Shown piece by piece: positions 10,191 through 23,214 of a stretch of DNA of 64,000 bases. The position numbers and the translations under genes were made by a program. A model generated the notes under the pieces. It saw nothing but the letters and a program-made list of their open reading frames with translations. It did no database searches and was not told the origin of the DNA. Position 1 is the stretch's first letter. Every line of letters begins with the position of its first letter. This DNA comes from Lunularia cruciata (Eukaryota; Streptophyta; Marchantiopsida; Lunulariales; Lunulariaceae), in contig OX419760.1 in NCBI GenBank assembly GCA_948567375.1, positions 10,664,001-10,728,000 on the forward strand, written 5' to 3'.

Positions 10191-11430
10191 AAGTTTCCCA
10201 TAGGAATGGAGGAGTGCAAGCTTGGACAAGGGAAGAGTGAATTTTTGAGTTGGACAGGTGGTCTGAGCAAGAGAGAAGGCAAAGAAGTTTCCCGTAGGAA
10301 TGGAGTGCAAGCTTGGATAGGGGAAGAGTGAATTTTTGAGTTGGAAAGGTGGTCTGAGCAGGAGAGAAGCCAAGTAAGTTTCCCGCAGGAATGGAATGCA
10401 AGCTTGGATAGGAAAAGAGTGAATTTTTGAGTTGGACAGGTGGTCTGAGCAAGAGAGAAGGCAAGGAAGTTTCCCACAGGGATGGAGTGCAAGCTTGGAC
10501 AGGAGAAGAGACAGTAGGGCTGGCAGGAAGTTTTTTGGGAATTGAGAGGGTTTTCAGGAGAAATGTTTGTGGAGTTTAGTCAGCATGAGTTTTGATAAGT
10601 GGAGTAGGGCTAGCAATTGAGTTTCAGGAATTGAGAGGGTTTTCAAGAGAAATGTTTGTGGAGTTTAGTCAGAGGAGTTTGGAGAAGTGGAGTAGGGCTA
10701 GCAGGAAGTTTTTGGGCATTTCCATGAGGTTTTCAGGAGAAATGTTTGTGGAGTTTTGTCAGCAGGAGTTTTGAGAAGTGGAGTAGGGCTGGCAGGAAGT
10801 TTTTGGGAATTGTCATGAGGTTTTCAAGAGAAATGTTTGTGAATTTTTAGTCAGCAGGAGTTTAGAGAGAGACAGTAGGGTTGGCAGTGGAGTTTTCTGG
10901 AATTGACATGGGTTTTCAGGAGAAATGTTTGTGGAGTTTAGTCAGCAGGAGTTTTGAGAAGTGGAGTAGGGTTGGCAGGAAGTTTTTGGGAATTGACATG
11001 GGGTTTCAGGAGAAATGTTTGTGAAGATTAGACAGTGAGGAGTTTTGGAAGATCAGTAGGGTCTGAGCAGGAGAGAATGCAAGGAAGTTTCCTGCAGGAA
11101 TGGAGTGTAAGCTTTGACAAGGGAAGAGTGAATTTTTGAGTTGGACAGGTGGTCTAAGCAGGAGAGAAGGCAAGTAAGTTTCCCGTAGGAATGGAGTGCA
11201 AGACAGGAGAAGAGACAGTAGGGCTGGCAGGAAGTTTTTTGGGAATTGAGAGGGTTTTCAGGAGAAATGTTTGTGGGGTTAAGTCAGCAAGAGTTTCGAG
11301 AAGTGGAGTAGGGCTGGCAGTGGAGTTCCGGAAATTGAGAGGGTTTCAGGAGAAATGTTTGTGAAGTTTAGATAGTGAGGAGTTTCGGAAGATTAGTAGG
11401 GCTGGCAAGAAGTTTTGTGAATTGACATGG
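10191..11430. repeat. Two interleaved tandem-repeat families (about 90-100 bp units)
   Basis: Family 1 (about 90 bp: aagtttcccgtaggaatgg, gtgcaagcttgg, tgaatttttgagttggacag, ggtctgagcaggagagaagg) repeats from 10191 to about 10510 and returns at about 11040-11215. Family 2 (about 90 bp: gtggagtagggctggcagg, aagtttttgggaattg, ttttcaggagaaatgtttg, tagtcagcaggagtttt) repeats about six to eight times from 10500 to 11040 and again at 11215-11430. Minus-strand peptides across this area are translated repeats, not genes. Confidence 0.85.
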
Positions 11431-12700
11431 GTTTGAGGAGAAGTGTTTACAAGAGAATGGTGAGGGTTTTGGAGAGAAAAATAGGAGGTGAGTGACACAA
11501 TTTTGGGAGAAGAGAATGGAGTGACTTGTGTTTTTCTTGGCAAAGAATGTGTGGAGTTCCGGAAGAGAGAGAATGCCTTGATAGGGCTTTGGGCAGTGAC
11601 ATGACCAGGGAGAGAAATTTCAAAATTGAGGAGCTGATGGGTGTGGATGGAGAGAGAACTTTCAAGGGAAAAGCTGACATAGGACATAAATGACTGAGCA
11701 AATGCTTGCACAGGACTTTGAAAATGGAGAGTCAAAGATAGTTGTGCATCGAACTGCTGATAGAAGTTTTCTAAAAGGTGAGGTGCTTGCAACAACAAAA
11801 GGAAAACAAAGAGGGGAAGTATTTTGTGAATGGAGTCTGAAGGAAGAAGAGGACTGGTTCAAAGGAACAAGAGACTGGGGAATGTATCAAGGGTTTTTTG
11901 AGAAGTGGAAAATTGAGGAGCTGAGTGTGTGGAGATAGGGTTTTTCACAAAAAATGTGGCTGAAGTTTTTGGCAATGACTGGAACAGTTAAGAGGTCAAG
12001 AATTGATTTATGTGAACAGGAGAGCTAAGGACATTTCATGAAAGGATCTTTGGCTGAGAACAGAAACCTTTGCAAGGAAGCATTGATGGGAGTGCTGCTG
12101 AGAGGTGAAGGAAGAGGTCCAGAAGGTGAGTTGTCTTTACTGTTATCAAACAGAGTGTGTGTGAAAAGCGCCATCTGAAATGGTTTTTTGTCATAATTTA
12201 GTGCAAACACTGTATGAATTGGAGTTGGTTGGCTTGTCCAAACTTATGAACCTCGCAGCTGAAATTTTATGAATGACAAATCCTGAGATGATGGTGTGTT
12301 TGATCTGTGACTAGCGACAAGGAAGCTCCATTTTAGTAGCTCTCAGTTCATCTATATGAATGGTTCGATTCAGTAGTTTGGGTGTAGGGTTGAGCCCAAA
12401 TAGAGCCCGAACAAATGTTGTTTGTAAATTCCCAATTATTTCTAGGAACCAACGGGTCCAAAATCATAGCTGAACCCGCGTGAGCTACCCAATTCTGTGA
12501 AGGCCAAAGAAAAACACAAAACCTCAAGAAACCCAACCTCAAGAAACAAAGAAAACCCAAATTCTTATAGAGCTGAGACTTCCAACATACCAAGAATAGG
12601 AAGAGAATGTCAGTCTATGAGAAACTCTAAATCAACTACAATAAAGACAAACTGAGCACAAGCAGCCAGGTGCCCGGTGCACTCTTGAGGCCAAAAAAAT
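11431..12700. other. No gene recognised
   Basis: Frames on both strands are short and lack domains. The first few hundred bases still resemble the preceding array (agaagtgtttac, gggctttgggcag phrases). From about 12230 on I see nothing that can be assigned. Confidence 0.5.
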
Positions 12701-12763
12701 TCCCCCACAGTCTTTTTCCAGCATTTCAATTTTGGTCCACCTTTTTCTTCCCCCATAGTTGCA

Positions 12764-13985
12764 CTACATTGATCTTAGATTTGCAAATTGCTCCGTGATA
12801 GTTTGAAGGGCATCTTTTGGTAGAGGTGCAAGAACAAGAGCAACTTCTTCTTGTGGTGCCATCCTTACTACAAAAGGATCAGAAGTCCTACCATATTGTA
12901 GACTTGTAGAAGATGTACAACTTCTTGCACCACCAAATCTCTCATTTTCTTCCAAACTTTCTTCCATACAAACTACAATCTTGATAGTTTCTACTTTGGA
13001 AGAAGGTTTCTCATTTCTCAACTTGCTTCTAATTTGTGGTTTCAACTCTCCTAAAAAATTATTGGTGAGCATGGTTCCTATCCCAATCATGGTAGTCTCC
13101 ACATCAACTCCACTCTTCCTCAACACTATATGGAACTTGGACTCTAACTTCTCCATTCTTTTTGCATAGACTTTCACTTTCACTTTCTCTCCATCTCCTT
13201 GCTTGAGGAAGTAAGCTCATTCATCAATATCTCAATACTCTCATCCAAAAAAAAGTTTTCAATGAGTGGTGTAGTCAAACTCTCCAAAGGTTCCTCTTGC
13301 CCATCTCTACTCTCTCTCTCTCTTTTCGTATTCTAACTCATACTATGTAAGAGCTTTACTATTAAAGAAATCTAGTAGTAATGAGACCCACTCATTCTTC
13401 TTGCTCTTGTTTCCTATACAAGCCTTCTTGAATTTTCTCACAAAAGCCTCCACATCCTCTCCATTCATGCCAAAGAAAACTTGGATTTTCTCCATCATTA
13501 TCTCCATCACTAATTTGGAGAACTATGTGATGAAGTTAATTTCTCCCTAGTGGAACTAAGACTCTCCCCAATATGTTTCACCAAAGTGCTATTATTCCAC
13601 TACACTCATGCTCTTTGGAAGTTGTTATACTCCACAAGCCTCTTATTATACCTTGGTTTTAGATCTCCTCTCTCTCAATCTTGGTGAAGAAGGTCCCACA
13701 TATAATCCCAAGTCAAGTAAACCTCTTCCTTCCTTTAATCTCTTGGTCTCAAAGGTCAATGGACATGAACTCGCCTTATATCACTTCTTTCTACATAAAA
13801 AGCATTTAAAATCACTCTTTATTCCAAGTGGTGTAGGTTTTTGCATCAGCTCAACACTCTTAGAATTCTATTCTAAATCATTTTGTTTCAAATCAACCTC
13901 TACAATCACCTCAAACCCTTGGAGAACCTTGCATAAACCTCACCTAAGCTCTTTATGGCCCTCAATGCTCTTGTTCCCAAGATGA
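12764..13985 (-). pseudogene. Decayed retroelement-like ORF with a CCHC-like remnant
   Basis: Two minus-strand pieces look coding. At about 13780-13815 the reading CFLCRKK-YKASSCP resembles a gag zinc knuckle (C-x2-C...C) whose histidine is lost and which contains a stop. At 13183-12764 a 139-residue frame contains LGELKPQIRSKLRNEKPSS and KVETIKIVVCMEESLEENE, similar in texture to gypsy gag segments. The knuckle lies upstream of the gag-like part, the reverse of the usual order, so the two may come from different elements. Function and family are uncertain. Confidence 0.35.
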
Positions 13986-13999
13986 GTCTAAACACTCAA

Positions 14000-16900
14000 A
14001 CATACCTTTGGTTGTTTTCACACTCCTCATGCATGAGGACTCAAGTCCCTAGAAATGACTCTTCTTCACAATCTTAGTCAATCCTCCCATTTGGTAACCC
14101 CAAATTGTCTACAATTTTTCACAGACAAGCTTCACTCTAGATATTATTCCCCTACAAAATTTTAGTCCTTTTCATTGACCAAAAAGGCAAGGAACCCCAA
14201 CTCTATCACACTCCTCCAAGATTGGAACTCCAAGGCACCTCCAAGACTCAAGTCATTGCTCACTAGCAAACTCAATGAAGAAGAGATAGTTGCAAATGAA
14301 AGAATGATAAATATCTCCTCACTCTAGATTATATACTTGTGAAAAATTACACCTTAAAAATTATTAATTAAAAATGAACTCAAGTGGCTAAAGTCAAATA
14401 AAATATGAAATTTTAAACGAATATCCAAGCATATGAGGATAATCCCATGAGTAGGTGGTCTTATTTGCACCTACTACCTAAGTCAAAATTCCTTTACATG
14501 GACTATCCTTGGACTATAGGAAAATTTGTAGCAACAAGGCTTGTGAGAACTCTTGGATCCAACAAAGAGTTCTCAACTCTTTCTTCAAAGTCAAATAACT
14601 AGAAATAATACCAAGTCAAAACACTAGAAGACAAAATAGTGATGTTCACTCTTTTCCCTTCCTCTAGAATAGAGTCACTTTTATTTTAGCTAGGACTAAC
14701 TCGGGTAATCATGACTAATGTAGAAGCTTGACTAAACTCCAAATAGATAATGTTTCTCCACTACTTGGAATATCAAACTTAATATCCCTTATAGAGCATA
14801 CATGCACCAATGGGTGTTATAGGACTGAAATTTTCTATCACACAATTGTCAAAATCTCAATTAAGTTGTTAGATTAGATAAAGGAGAAATTAAGACCATA
14901 ATTGGTGTGGTGATAGAGTAGTTAGATTTGGCAAAGAACATGCTTAGCCATCTAAGACCTTTTAGAGCAAAGTGGAGTAGTAAGACATTTTAGAGCAAAG
15001 TGGAGTAGTAGTGGAAAACTATACAAAAGGCTTTGGCCCAATAATGAACAAGTCCACTTCTCCATACAAATTTGTATCCTACCAAAGTCTAATTTGATTA
15101 ATATGAATTCAACTAGTGTATGGCTTTGAACACCCTTGCCAATATAGAGGTATTAATATTGCTAAAGGATTGTAGTTGTTGACTCTAGGAAGAAGCATTG
15201 GCAATTGAAGTTTTAACATATAGAGTAGCGCAATGATGGATTTCATCAGTCTAAAGTACCATCAATAACACAGAATCAAACTTTAGAGACATTTTCTTGC
15301 TAGTTAAGGCCCTTTGGGTAACAATAGAACATGCTATCAAGGTTGGTGGCTCTGGGATAAAGTGCACAATCACCTTCATGTTAACTTTGGTTACAATTAG
15401 TTTTGAGAGTGGTTAAGATACTTTCTGGTTTTTGTAGAGTGCCATAGTGATTCTAGTCTCTACCTTCATATTAGGAGTGCTATAACCTAAGCGGTTAAAC
15501 AACAAATAATAAATGAATTTCAACTTGTGATACTTTTCCCTTCACTTCTAGCCATGTCTTACTTGTATCCTTGTGGGATCAACTCATATAAACCATTTTA
15601 CTATTAGAACATTGACATTGGGTTGTTACAAGTACTTAGCAAGTACCTGGCATTGATCAAAGTGTGCATTGAAGGATCCAAAAGAGTGAACATGGCAAGG
15701 AGTGGATTGAGAAGCTCAATCCATGGGTAGTACCACGAAACCTTAGACATTTGGCCAACATGAAGTAAATCCTATAAGTTTTTCCTTCTAGGAAGGGTAG
15801 AATGCACTTGTAATGATGAAAACTTTGAAATGGAGTGGCACTTGGAGTGAAAGCAATCCATCATCTTCAAAAGCAATCCTAGTTAGAACTTAGAGTGGAA
15901 GTGATTTTTTTTTATTTTTTTTTTAGTGTGCCACAATTCATGACACTATCCTCTTCTAGGAGTGTTTCTTGCCTAAGAGGTTAAATAAGAAATAGTAAAC
16001 CAAGGATGACATTGTGATACTTTTCTTCATTCTTAGTCATTTCTAATTTCCAATGTGTATCCTCATGGGAATGACCTATTCTTATTGATTATACTATAAG
16101 CACATCAACATGGACTGTCATAAAGAGTCCAATAGTCAACTAGCAAAGTAGAGTTCTTTTTTTTACGTATTTCATAAAGGAAAATTTCCCCGTGCACCTA
16201 ATTTTGTAGATTACATAGTCTTTAAGGAGACCTAAGAGTTCAATAGCCTACTAGTAAAGTAGAGTTCTTGTTTTAAAGTATCCTATAAAGAAAAATTATC
16301 TCCATGCTCTAAAATTTGTAGATACTAAAATTATATGATTTGACTAACTTGATGTGAAGAAAGTTTATCTACAAATTTGAATGGAGCTAATACTCTTATG
16401 AATCTAGAGTGGTTGAGTGATAATTTCAGAAGAATATATAATCGAATTGCATTACTTCAACTAAGTCACTACACAAGAGAACCAATGCAAATTTGGCATC
16501 CTTCTTTGCAATCAACCAACTTGGAAATTTTATAAGCCTATACTATGATGGAGCATCTCTTTGTAATAAATTTAATAATTAGTTTTGAATTTATAGTTTA
16601 TGAAGTACAAACATATATTTCTTATATGAGTCCATTGAGAAAATTTCATGTAGTATTACTAAAAGTAATCTGGTCACCTATTTTCTTATTAGTTGTTGAA
16701 TGTCCTATCAATATTGATAGTAGTACATATAGCATGTGATTGTTGAGGTTGGTATAGCTTATACCATACATTTTTGAAGTTAGGATTTGCACATAACACC
16801 CAATGGCGGTGCTAGTTAGTTTTAGTGCACCCAATGCTTGTATATAGGTTTTTACCTTTCATTGAGGAAATTTCACTATTCCATCAAGATACTAGTGGTA

Positions 16901-17886
16901 TAATCAAGAAACCTTGAGAAGAAAGTGGGACATACAATGGCAAGTAACATGACTAAGTGTTTCATTAGTTTAGAACTTGCATACCATGTGACTAGATCTG
17001 CAATAAGAAGAAGTATGTAGAGTGCTTTGAGTATCTTTTAGTGATCCTTCTGTTTGTAATTGATGTGCAAATTTTTTGCATTAGTTTCATGAGCATTTTC
17101 AATAGGTTATGGGCATACCATGCTTCAGTTGGATGTCAAGAGTGATAGAAGATTATTCTTGATGGAGAACTTTAAATAGATTGAGAGACTAGAATAGATC
17201 TTTCAGATATGAGAGTAGATTAGGACACAATGGGAACAAAGGAGTAATGTGAGAGATATATCCCACATTAGCAAATTCAATGGGGAGAATTTCTTGATTA
17301 GGAAATTCCAAATGATGATCATATTCAAGTCCAAGAGAATTACAAAGATCATAAATGATATAGAGATTATAAAAAAGCCATAACATGTGGAAGAGAGACA
17401 AATTTGTAGAGCAAGAATGATGCTACAAAAATGTACATCTATGCAGCCATGGAAGAGAAAAGTATGCATAGAAAATAATCAATTCCAAAACTACAAAACA
17501 AGACATGGAGTAGATTTATTACATTGTATGAGCAATGTGCTCTAAAGAACAAGCACAATCTCCAACAAAGATTATTTCAATTGTAGATAAAACTAGATAG
17601 CTATTTTATTGACCAAGAGTTTCTCTTAGCCAAGAAACTCTTACTGGTCACTTAAGTAACCTTGGTGTAAGAATAGGTAAGTTTTCAATCATTACCAAGA
17701 TTATTTGCAATTTACTACCAACCTATTGCCATATAATGGCAACATGGGATAATGTATTCAAGGAGTAGCAAACCATACGTAACTAAGAGAAAAGATGGTT
17801 AGTTTTATTAGCCAAATAGAAACTCTTTCTAGCCAATTAAGTAACCTTGGTATAAGAATAGATGATTTCTAAGTCATCACCAAGAT
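14000..17886. other. AT-rich stretch without genes, with old internal duplications
   Basis: No frame has a recognisable domain. Several blocks recur imperfectly: about 15520-15625 with 16010-16125 (gtgatacttttc phrases), 16130-16215 with 16225-16320 (tagcaaagtagagttctt), and 17640-17711 with 17830-17886 (aagtaaccttggt). This looks like old, decayed repetitive DNA. Confidence 0.5.
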
Positions 17887-18086
17887 NNNNNNNNNNNNNN
17901 NNNNNNNNNNNNNNNNNNNNNNNNNNNNNNNNNNNNNNNNNNNNNNNNNNNNNNNNNNNNNNNNNNNNNNNNNNNNNNNNNNNNNNNNNNNNNNNNNNNN
18001 NNNNNNNNNNNNNNNNNNNNNNNNNNNNNNNNNNNNNNNNNNNNNNNNNNNNNNNNNNNNNNNNNNNNNNNNNNNNNNNNNNNNNN
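17887..18086. other. Assembly gap of 200 N
   Basis: Exactly 200 undetermined bases. The left edge falls inside the second copy of a local repeat (17830-17886). The right edge falls inside the 5' LTR of the next copia element. The true gap size is unknown. Confidence 0.99.
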
Positions 18087-18300
18087 GAACTCTAGAAGGA
18101 GGGAGGGAGTAAAATTCCTTGATTTGTGTTATCATGGAGCAAGTGACTTTGAACCACATTCATTCTTGTGCATATATGGAGGTGTATGAGTATATTTTTC
18201 TACTTTTCCCCCAATATGTCTTTCCTTCCTATGGAAGTTTGATCCTGATAGTTGAAAATTGTCATTAGATGAAGAAATAAATAAGAAGGGATCCCCAACA
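18087..18300 (+). repeat. 5' LTR of copia-2 (3' portion only)
   Basis: It matches the end of the 3' LTR at 22905-23135 (shared phrases attccttgat, gagtatatttttctact, gggatccccaaca). It ends with CA at 18300, two bases before the primer binding site. Its beginning lies in the sequence gap. Confidence 0.85.
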
Positions 18301-18302
18301 AC

Positions 18303-18314
18303 TGGTATCAGAGC
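18303..18314 (+). promoter_or_regulatory. Primer binding site, initiator tRNA-Met
   Basis: The 12-mer tggtatcagagc is the classical plant copia primer site, complementary to the 3' end of initiator methionyl-tRNA. It lies two bases after the LTR end. Confidence 0.93.
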
Positions 18315-18341
18315 AATAGGTTTGGAGGAAAGTGCAAGAGC

Positions 18342-21300
18342 AATGGAAGGAGAGGAAAGAAAGGTCAAGATAGACATATTAGATGTGAAGACTTTGGTTT
18401 TTGGAAAATGCAAATCAGAGACTACTTGTACCAAAAAGAAACTTCATGTACCTCTTGAAGATGTGAAACCAGAGCTCATGTTACAAGAAGATTGGGATTT
18501 GATGGATCGACAAGCTTTGGGAGTTCTCTGCTTGACATCAGCTAGAAATAGGCATTCAATGTTCTAGAGGAAAAAAATAATATAGGTCTACTGATAACTT
18601 TGTCTAACATGTATGAAAAACCATCAACTTCCAACAAGGTGTATTTGATGCGTTCTCTTTTCAACCTAAAGATGAAGGATACTCTATCATAGATCATATT
18701 AATGAGTTCAACTTGATCACGAGCCAATTAAGTTCAATGGAAATCAATTTTGAGTAGTTAAGTGTGTGCTTGAATTCTGCTATCCTCTTTACTTGAAAGC
18801 TAGAGTGCAATTATGCCAGCAATAAGCAACTCTTGTGGCTCAACAAATTGAGGTTTGAGGAGATCCAAAATTTGATACTCAAAGACAATATGAGAGGAGG
18901 AAGTCTAGCATAAACTCTGGATTGGCTCTGAATACTTTTGAAAATAGAGGAAGAACTATGCAATGTAGTGATGATCAAAGTAGATCCAAGTCCAAGAGGA
19001 GAAGCAAGTCTAGATCAAAAGATGGTGGATGTTGGCATTGTGGGTAAGAAGGTGCACAAAAGAAAGAATTATTGGCTCATAAGAAGAATCCAAGCAAGGG
19101 GTAGAATGAGGATTCATTGAATGTAGCTATGGAGGAAGTCAATGATATTTTGATCCTTAGTGCTGATAGTTCTATGGAGTCATGGATTCTTGATTCAAGA
19201 GCTTCTTTTCACTATATCTCACAAAAGGAGTGTTGAATTACATTGCTGGTAATTTTGGAAAAGTTTATCTTGCAGATGATGAGCCTTTAGAGATTGTGGA
19301 GAGAGGTGATGTTTATATTAAAATGCCAAATCAATCTAAGTGGAAATTGAAGGATGTTAGGCATGTTTCAAGATTGAAGAGAAATCTAATCTCAATTGTG
19401 CAACTTGACAATGAAGGGTATGTCACAACCTTTGTAGGTAGTTCATGGAAAATTACCAAAGGAGTTATGGAGGTTGCAAGGGGAACAAGTTACGAACTCT
19501 CTACATAATCAACAACACCAAGAACACAGTGGCACTTGCAGATACAATATCAAATGGTAATCTTTGTCATTGTAGGATTGGACATATGAATGAAAAAGGC
19601 ATGAAGGTGATGATGAAGAAAGACCAGCTACATGCTTTGAAAACCTTTGATGTAGGTTTTTGTGACGATTGCATATTTGGGAAGCATCAAAATGATTAGT
19701 TTCTTGAAGGGTGGAAAGGCACGTAGGAAAGGGAAGCTAGAGCTTGTACAAACAGATGTGTGGGGTGCTTCTATACTTGCATCTCTTGGTCCATAATATT
19801 GCATCACTTTTATAGATGACTCAACCAAGAAGGAAGGAAGGAAGGAAGCTTTGGGTATATTTCTTGAAATGCAAATCAAAGATATTTTCCACTTTCAAGA
19901 AGTGGAAAAGCTTGCTAAAAAATGAGTCAGGTGCAAAGCTAAAGCAACTAAGATCTGACAATGGTGGTGAGTATGATAGAAGTGAGTTCAAGGAATTTTG
20001 TGCAGTATATAGAATCAAAATGGAGAATGCAGCATCAGAATGGAGTGGCTGAATACATCAATCAAACTCTAAATGAAAGAGCTAATTGCATGTGGATTGA
20101 TGCTTGTATGCCCTAGGTGTTTTAGGCTGAAGCAATCAACACTACAACATACTTGATAAATAGGGGTTCCCATCAGTTCCCTTAGACTATAAGTTGCCCA
20201 AAGAGGAATGGATAGAAATACCAATGAGTTTGTCTCACTTGAGAATCTTTGGTGTGTCTCTTCCATGCATGTCAATGTAGAGAAAAGGTACAAGTTACAT
20301 GCACAATCTAGGAAATATTTCTTTACTGGATATAGTGCAAATGACTTTGGGTACAAGTTTTAGGATATAAAGAGCAAGAAAATCATCAGAAGCAAAGATG
20401 TGATATTCAATGGATGTCTTTTTTACAAGGATAGAAACACTCTTGATTCTGATAGTGTACATGAGTAGAGCAAAGAAAAAATCAAGTTGACTTGCAAGAG
20501 ATAACAAAAGAAAATGTTATCGTAAAGGTTTTAGGGAAAACCAAAAGCTTAGCTACTACTCTACACAGCCTCAACCATGTGCACCCTAGTTGAGGAGATC
20601 TATAATAATCACAAGACCAACTATGAGGTATTCTCTCTCTCTACATTACCTACTATTGACAGATGGAGGTGAACCTGAATATTATAAAGAAGCCATGCAA
20701 AGTGAAGACTCAATGAAGTGGAAGCTTCTCATGAAGGATGGGATGATATACTTGGATAAAAATCAAACTTGGGAGCTCAGCTTACTACCAGAAGGCAAGA
20801 AGGCATTACATAACAAGTAGGTCTACAAGGTAAAAGAGGAACACAATAGTAGCAAATGGTACAAGGTAACATTAGTTGTGAGGCTTCCAGCAAAAGGAGG
20901 GGATTGATTACTTTGAGATTTTTTCACTTGTAGTCAAGCACTCAACAATTAGTTTCAATATAGTAGTTCTCAATATAATGGTGGTAGAAGACTCGTATCT
21001 GGAGTAGATGGATGTTACTATTTCATTTCTACATGGTGAGATTGATGAAGACATCTATATACAACAACATGTTGGCTTTGCAGTCCCCAACAAGGAGAGC
21101 ATGGTATGCAAGATGCAGAAAAGTCTATATGGTCTGAAATAGATATCAAGATTATGGTAGAAGAAATTTGATAGGTTCATCATCAATAATAGATTCACAA
21201 GATGTCAAGAGGATCATTTTACTATCTAAATACTCTTGATAAGACTCTTGATAATAGTTTTATCATCTTACTTCTTTATGTTAATGACATGTGTATAGTT

Positions 21301-22233
21301 GGACCAAATATACTAGAGGTTGAGAGATGGAAGAAAGAATTATCAAGAGAGTTTGCAATGAAAGACATGGGTGCACCAAAATAGATACTTGGGTTGAAGA
21401 TTGAAAAGGACAATGTGGTCGGAGCATTGGAGCTCTCTCAAGGTAGGTACATTGGAAAGGTGTTGGAAAGGTTCAACATGATAGATGCAAGTTCTGTGAA
21501 GACACTAAATCACTTTAAGCTATCAAAGGAACAATAGCCTAAGGATGATGAAAAGTTGAAGGATATGTCAAAGGTAACATATGCTTCAATTAAAGGCAAC
21601 CTAATGTATGCAATGATATGTACTAGACCAAATATTACACATGCATTTGGAGTTGTGGGTAAGTATATAGCCAATCCTTGAAGATAACATTGGGAGGCTA
21701 CCAAATGGATTTTTCGATATCTGAAAGGTAACAAAGATATGGGTTTGTGTTACAAGAGAGGCAGCTATACACTACAAGGTTTTGTGGATATAGGCTTGAG
21801 AGGTGATATGGATACTAGAAGGAGCACCCCAGGGTATGTTTGCACCATAGGTGGGACAACAATGAGTTAGTTCTAGTTGTTGTAAAAAATTATTGCTTTG
21901 TTGACAATTAAGGTAGAATATTTTGCAATTACATAAGCTAGTAAGTAGATGATTTGGTTACAAAACCTTCTAAATGATCTAGGCAGAGAGAAAAATTGTA
22001 GTGTTTTATTCTGGTACAATCAAAGTGCTATTCACTTAGCAAAGAATATAATGTTCTATGCTAGAACAAAACACATAGAGTTGAGCTATCATTTCATCCT
22101 GAAGTTACTTGAAGATGGCAATTTGTCACTTGACAAGATTCAAGGTGCTAAGAACTCCGTGGATATGTTGACAAAGATTGTCACTTTAGAGAAGTTAAGG
22201 CTATATATAACATCAATTGGCCTGCAAGGATAA
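18342..22233 (+). pseudogene. copia-2 gag-pol (broken)
   Basis: Gag starts near 18342 (MEGEERKVKIDIL) and holds KKLHVPLEDVKPELM and LGVLCLTSARN, typical copia gag wording. The pre-integrase segment (about 19560-19695) has the zinc-binding pattern CHCRIGHMNEKG...CDDCIFGKH. Integrase is at about 19740-20100 with LRSDNGGEY, RT at about 20700-21540 and RNase H with its closing segment at about 21660-22233 (KHIELSYHF). The RT box reads YVNDM where copia elements have YVDDM, so a catalytic Asp is replaced. At least a dozen stops or shifts are present. Confidence 0.85.
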
Positions 22234-22346
22234 CTAGATAGTGATGATGGTGCACAAAGTATGTTGATCAATCAAGCACAAGAAGTTTATTATCCTCTCT
22301 TCTTTAGATGTATAGTCAAGAAGTAGTAGTCTCCAAGTGGGAGAGT

Positions 22347-23135
22347 TGTTAGAATATGGAGCCTGATCGGTCCGATTTGTCTCATCGGTCATGCATAGAT
22401 TTGGTTGGGGTCATAAGCGGGATATATTGTCCAGGGTCAAGCCAGCTGTTTGACAATCGAGGAAATCGAGGTGGCATAACGAATGAGTAAGTTCTTGTTT
22501 CGTGCTATAGAAGAAGGTAACCGTTCGACCTGCTGAGAACTTTTGCAATGAGTCAAATATAGGAAGCACATGTGAAAAAAGGATCAAGGGGAACTCTAGG
22601 TACCTTTGGTTAGCATGAAACTGGCTAGGAGAGATCAGATCTGATCTGATCAGACAAGAAGGAGACAATCAAGAGAAGAGCGGATCAAGATAGACTCAAG
22701 AACAGATTGGATAGGGAAAGAGTTGATTGGGTCAGAGTTTCCCATTGATCTCTGTAACCTGTAGAGGAGAAAGAGATAATCAGGAGAAAGACGGATCAAG
22801 ATAGACTCAACAACATATTGGACAAGGAAAGAGTTGATTGGGATAGAGCTTCCAATTGATCTCAGGTTACCATTATCTCAGTAACCTTTTGTTGAGAGGG
22901 AGGAAAGTTCCTTGATGTGTGTTGTCGGCGCTGTAATCCGTATTTAGGAGTAAGGTTCTTTGATATGTTATCGCGCGGTCGTAAGAACAAGTGACTCTAA
23001 ACCATTATTTATTGTGCATCTATTGAGGTTGAGTATATTTTTCTACTTTTTCTCTCGATATGTCTTCCTGTGTTCCACAGGGTTGATCCCAATAGTTGAA
23101 GACTGTCACTGGAGGATCAGAAGGGATCCCCAACA
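22347..23135 (+). repeat. 3' LTR of copia-2 (789 bp)
   Basis: It starts TGTTAGAATATGG directly after the purine tract ccaagtgggagagt and ends ...ccccaaCA, matching the end of the 5' LTR. Within it, gagaaagagataatcagg-type phrases are repeated (about 22660-22860), suggesting an internal duplication in the U3 part. Confidence 0.85.
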
Positions 23136-23214
23136 ACCATCTCTGGTTCGGCAGTCACGTCCCTGGAGCGGGACATGCATGCGAGCATCCTAGTCTTGGC
23201 TCTGGCTACCCTGC

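Larger units (their letters stand above)
18087..23135 (+). mobile_element. Decayed Ty1/copia element (copia-2)
   Basis: The element has a partial 5' LTR (starting in the gap), a canonical initiator-Met primer site directly after it, a broken gag-pol on the plus strand, a purine tract and a complete 3' LTR. Domains run gag, pre-integrase, integrase, RT, RNase H, which is copia order. Frequent stops, frameshifts and an active-site change in RT show it is old and inactive. Confidence 0.88.

Noticed and set aside
10143-10492. Minus-strand frames with repeated peptides (LLLRPPVQLKNSLF type)
   Set aside because: They are translations of the 90-bp tandem repeats and have no domain or start context.
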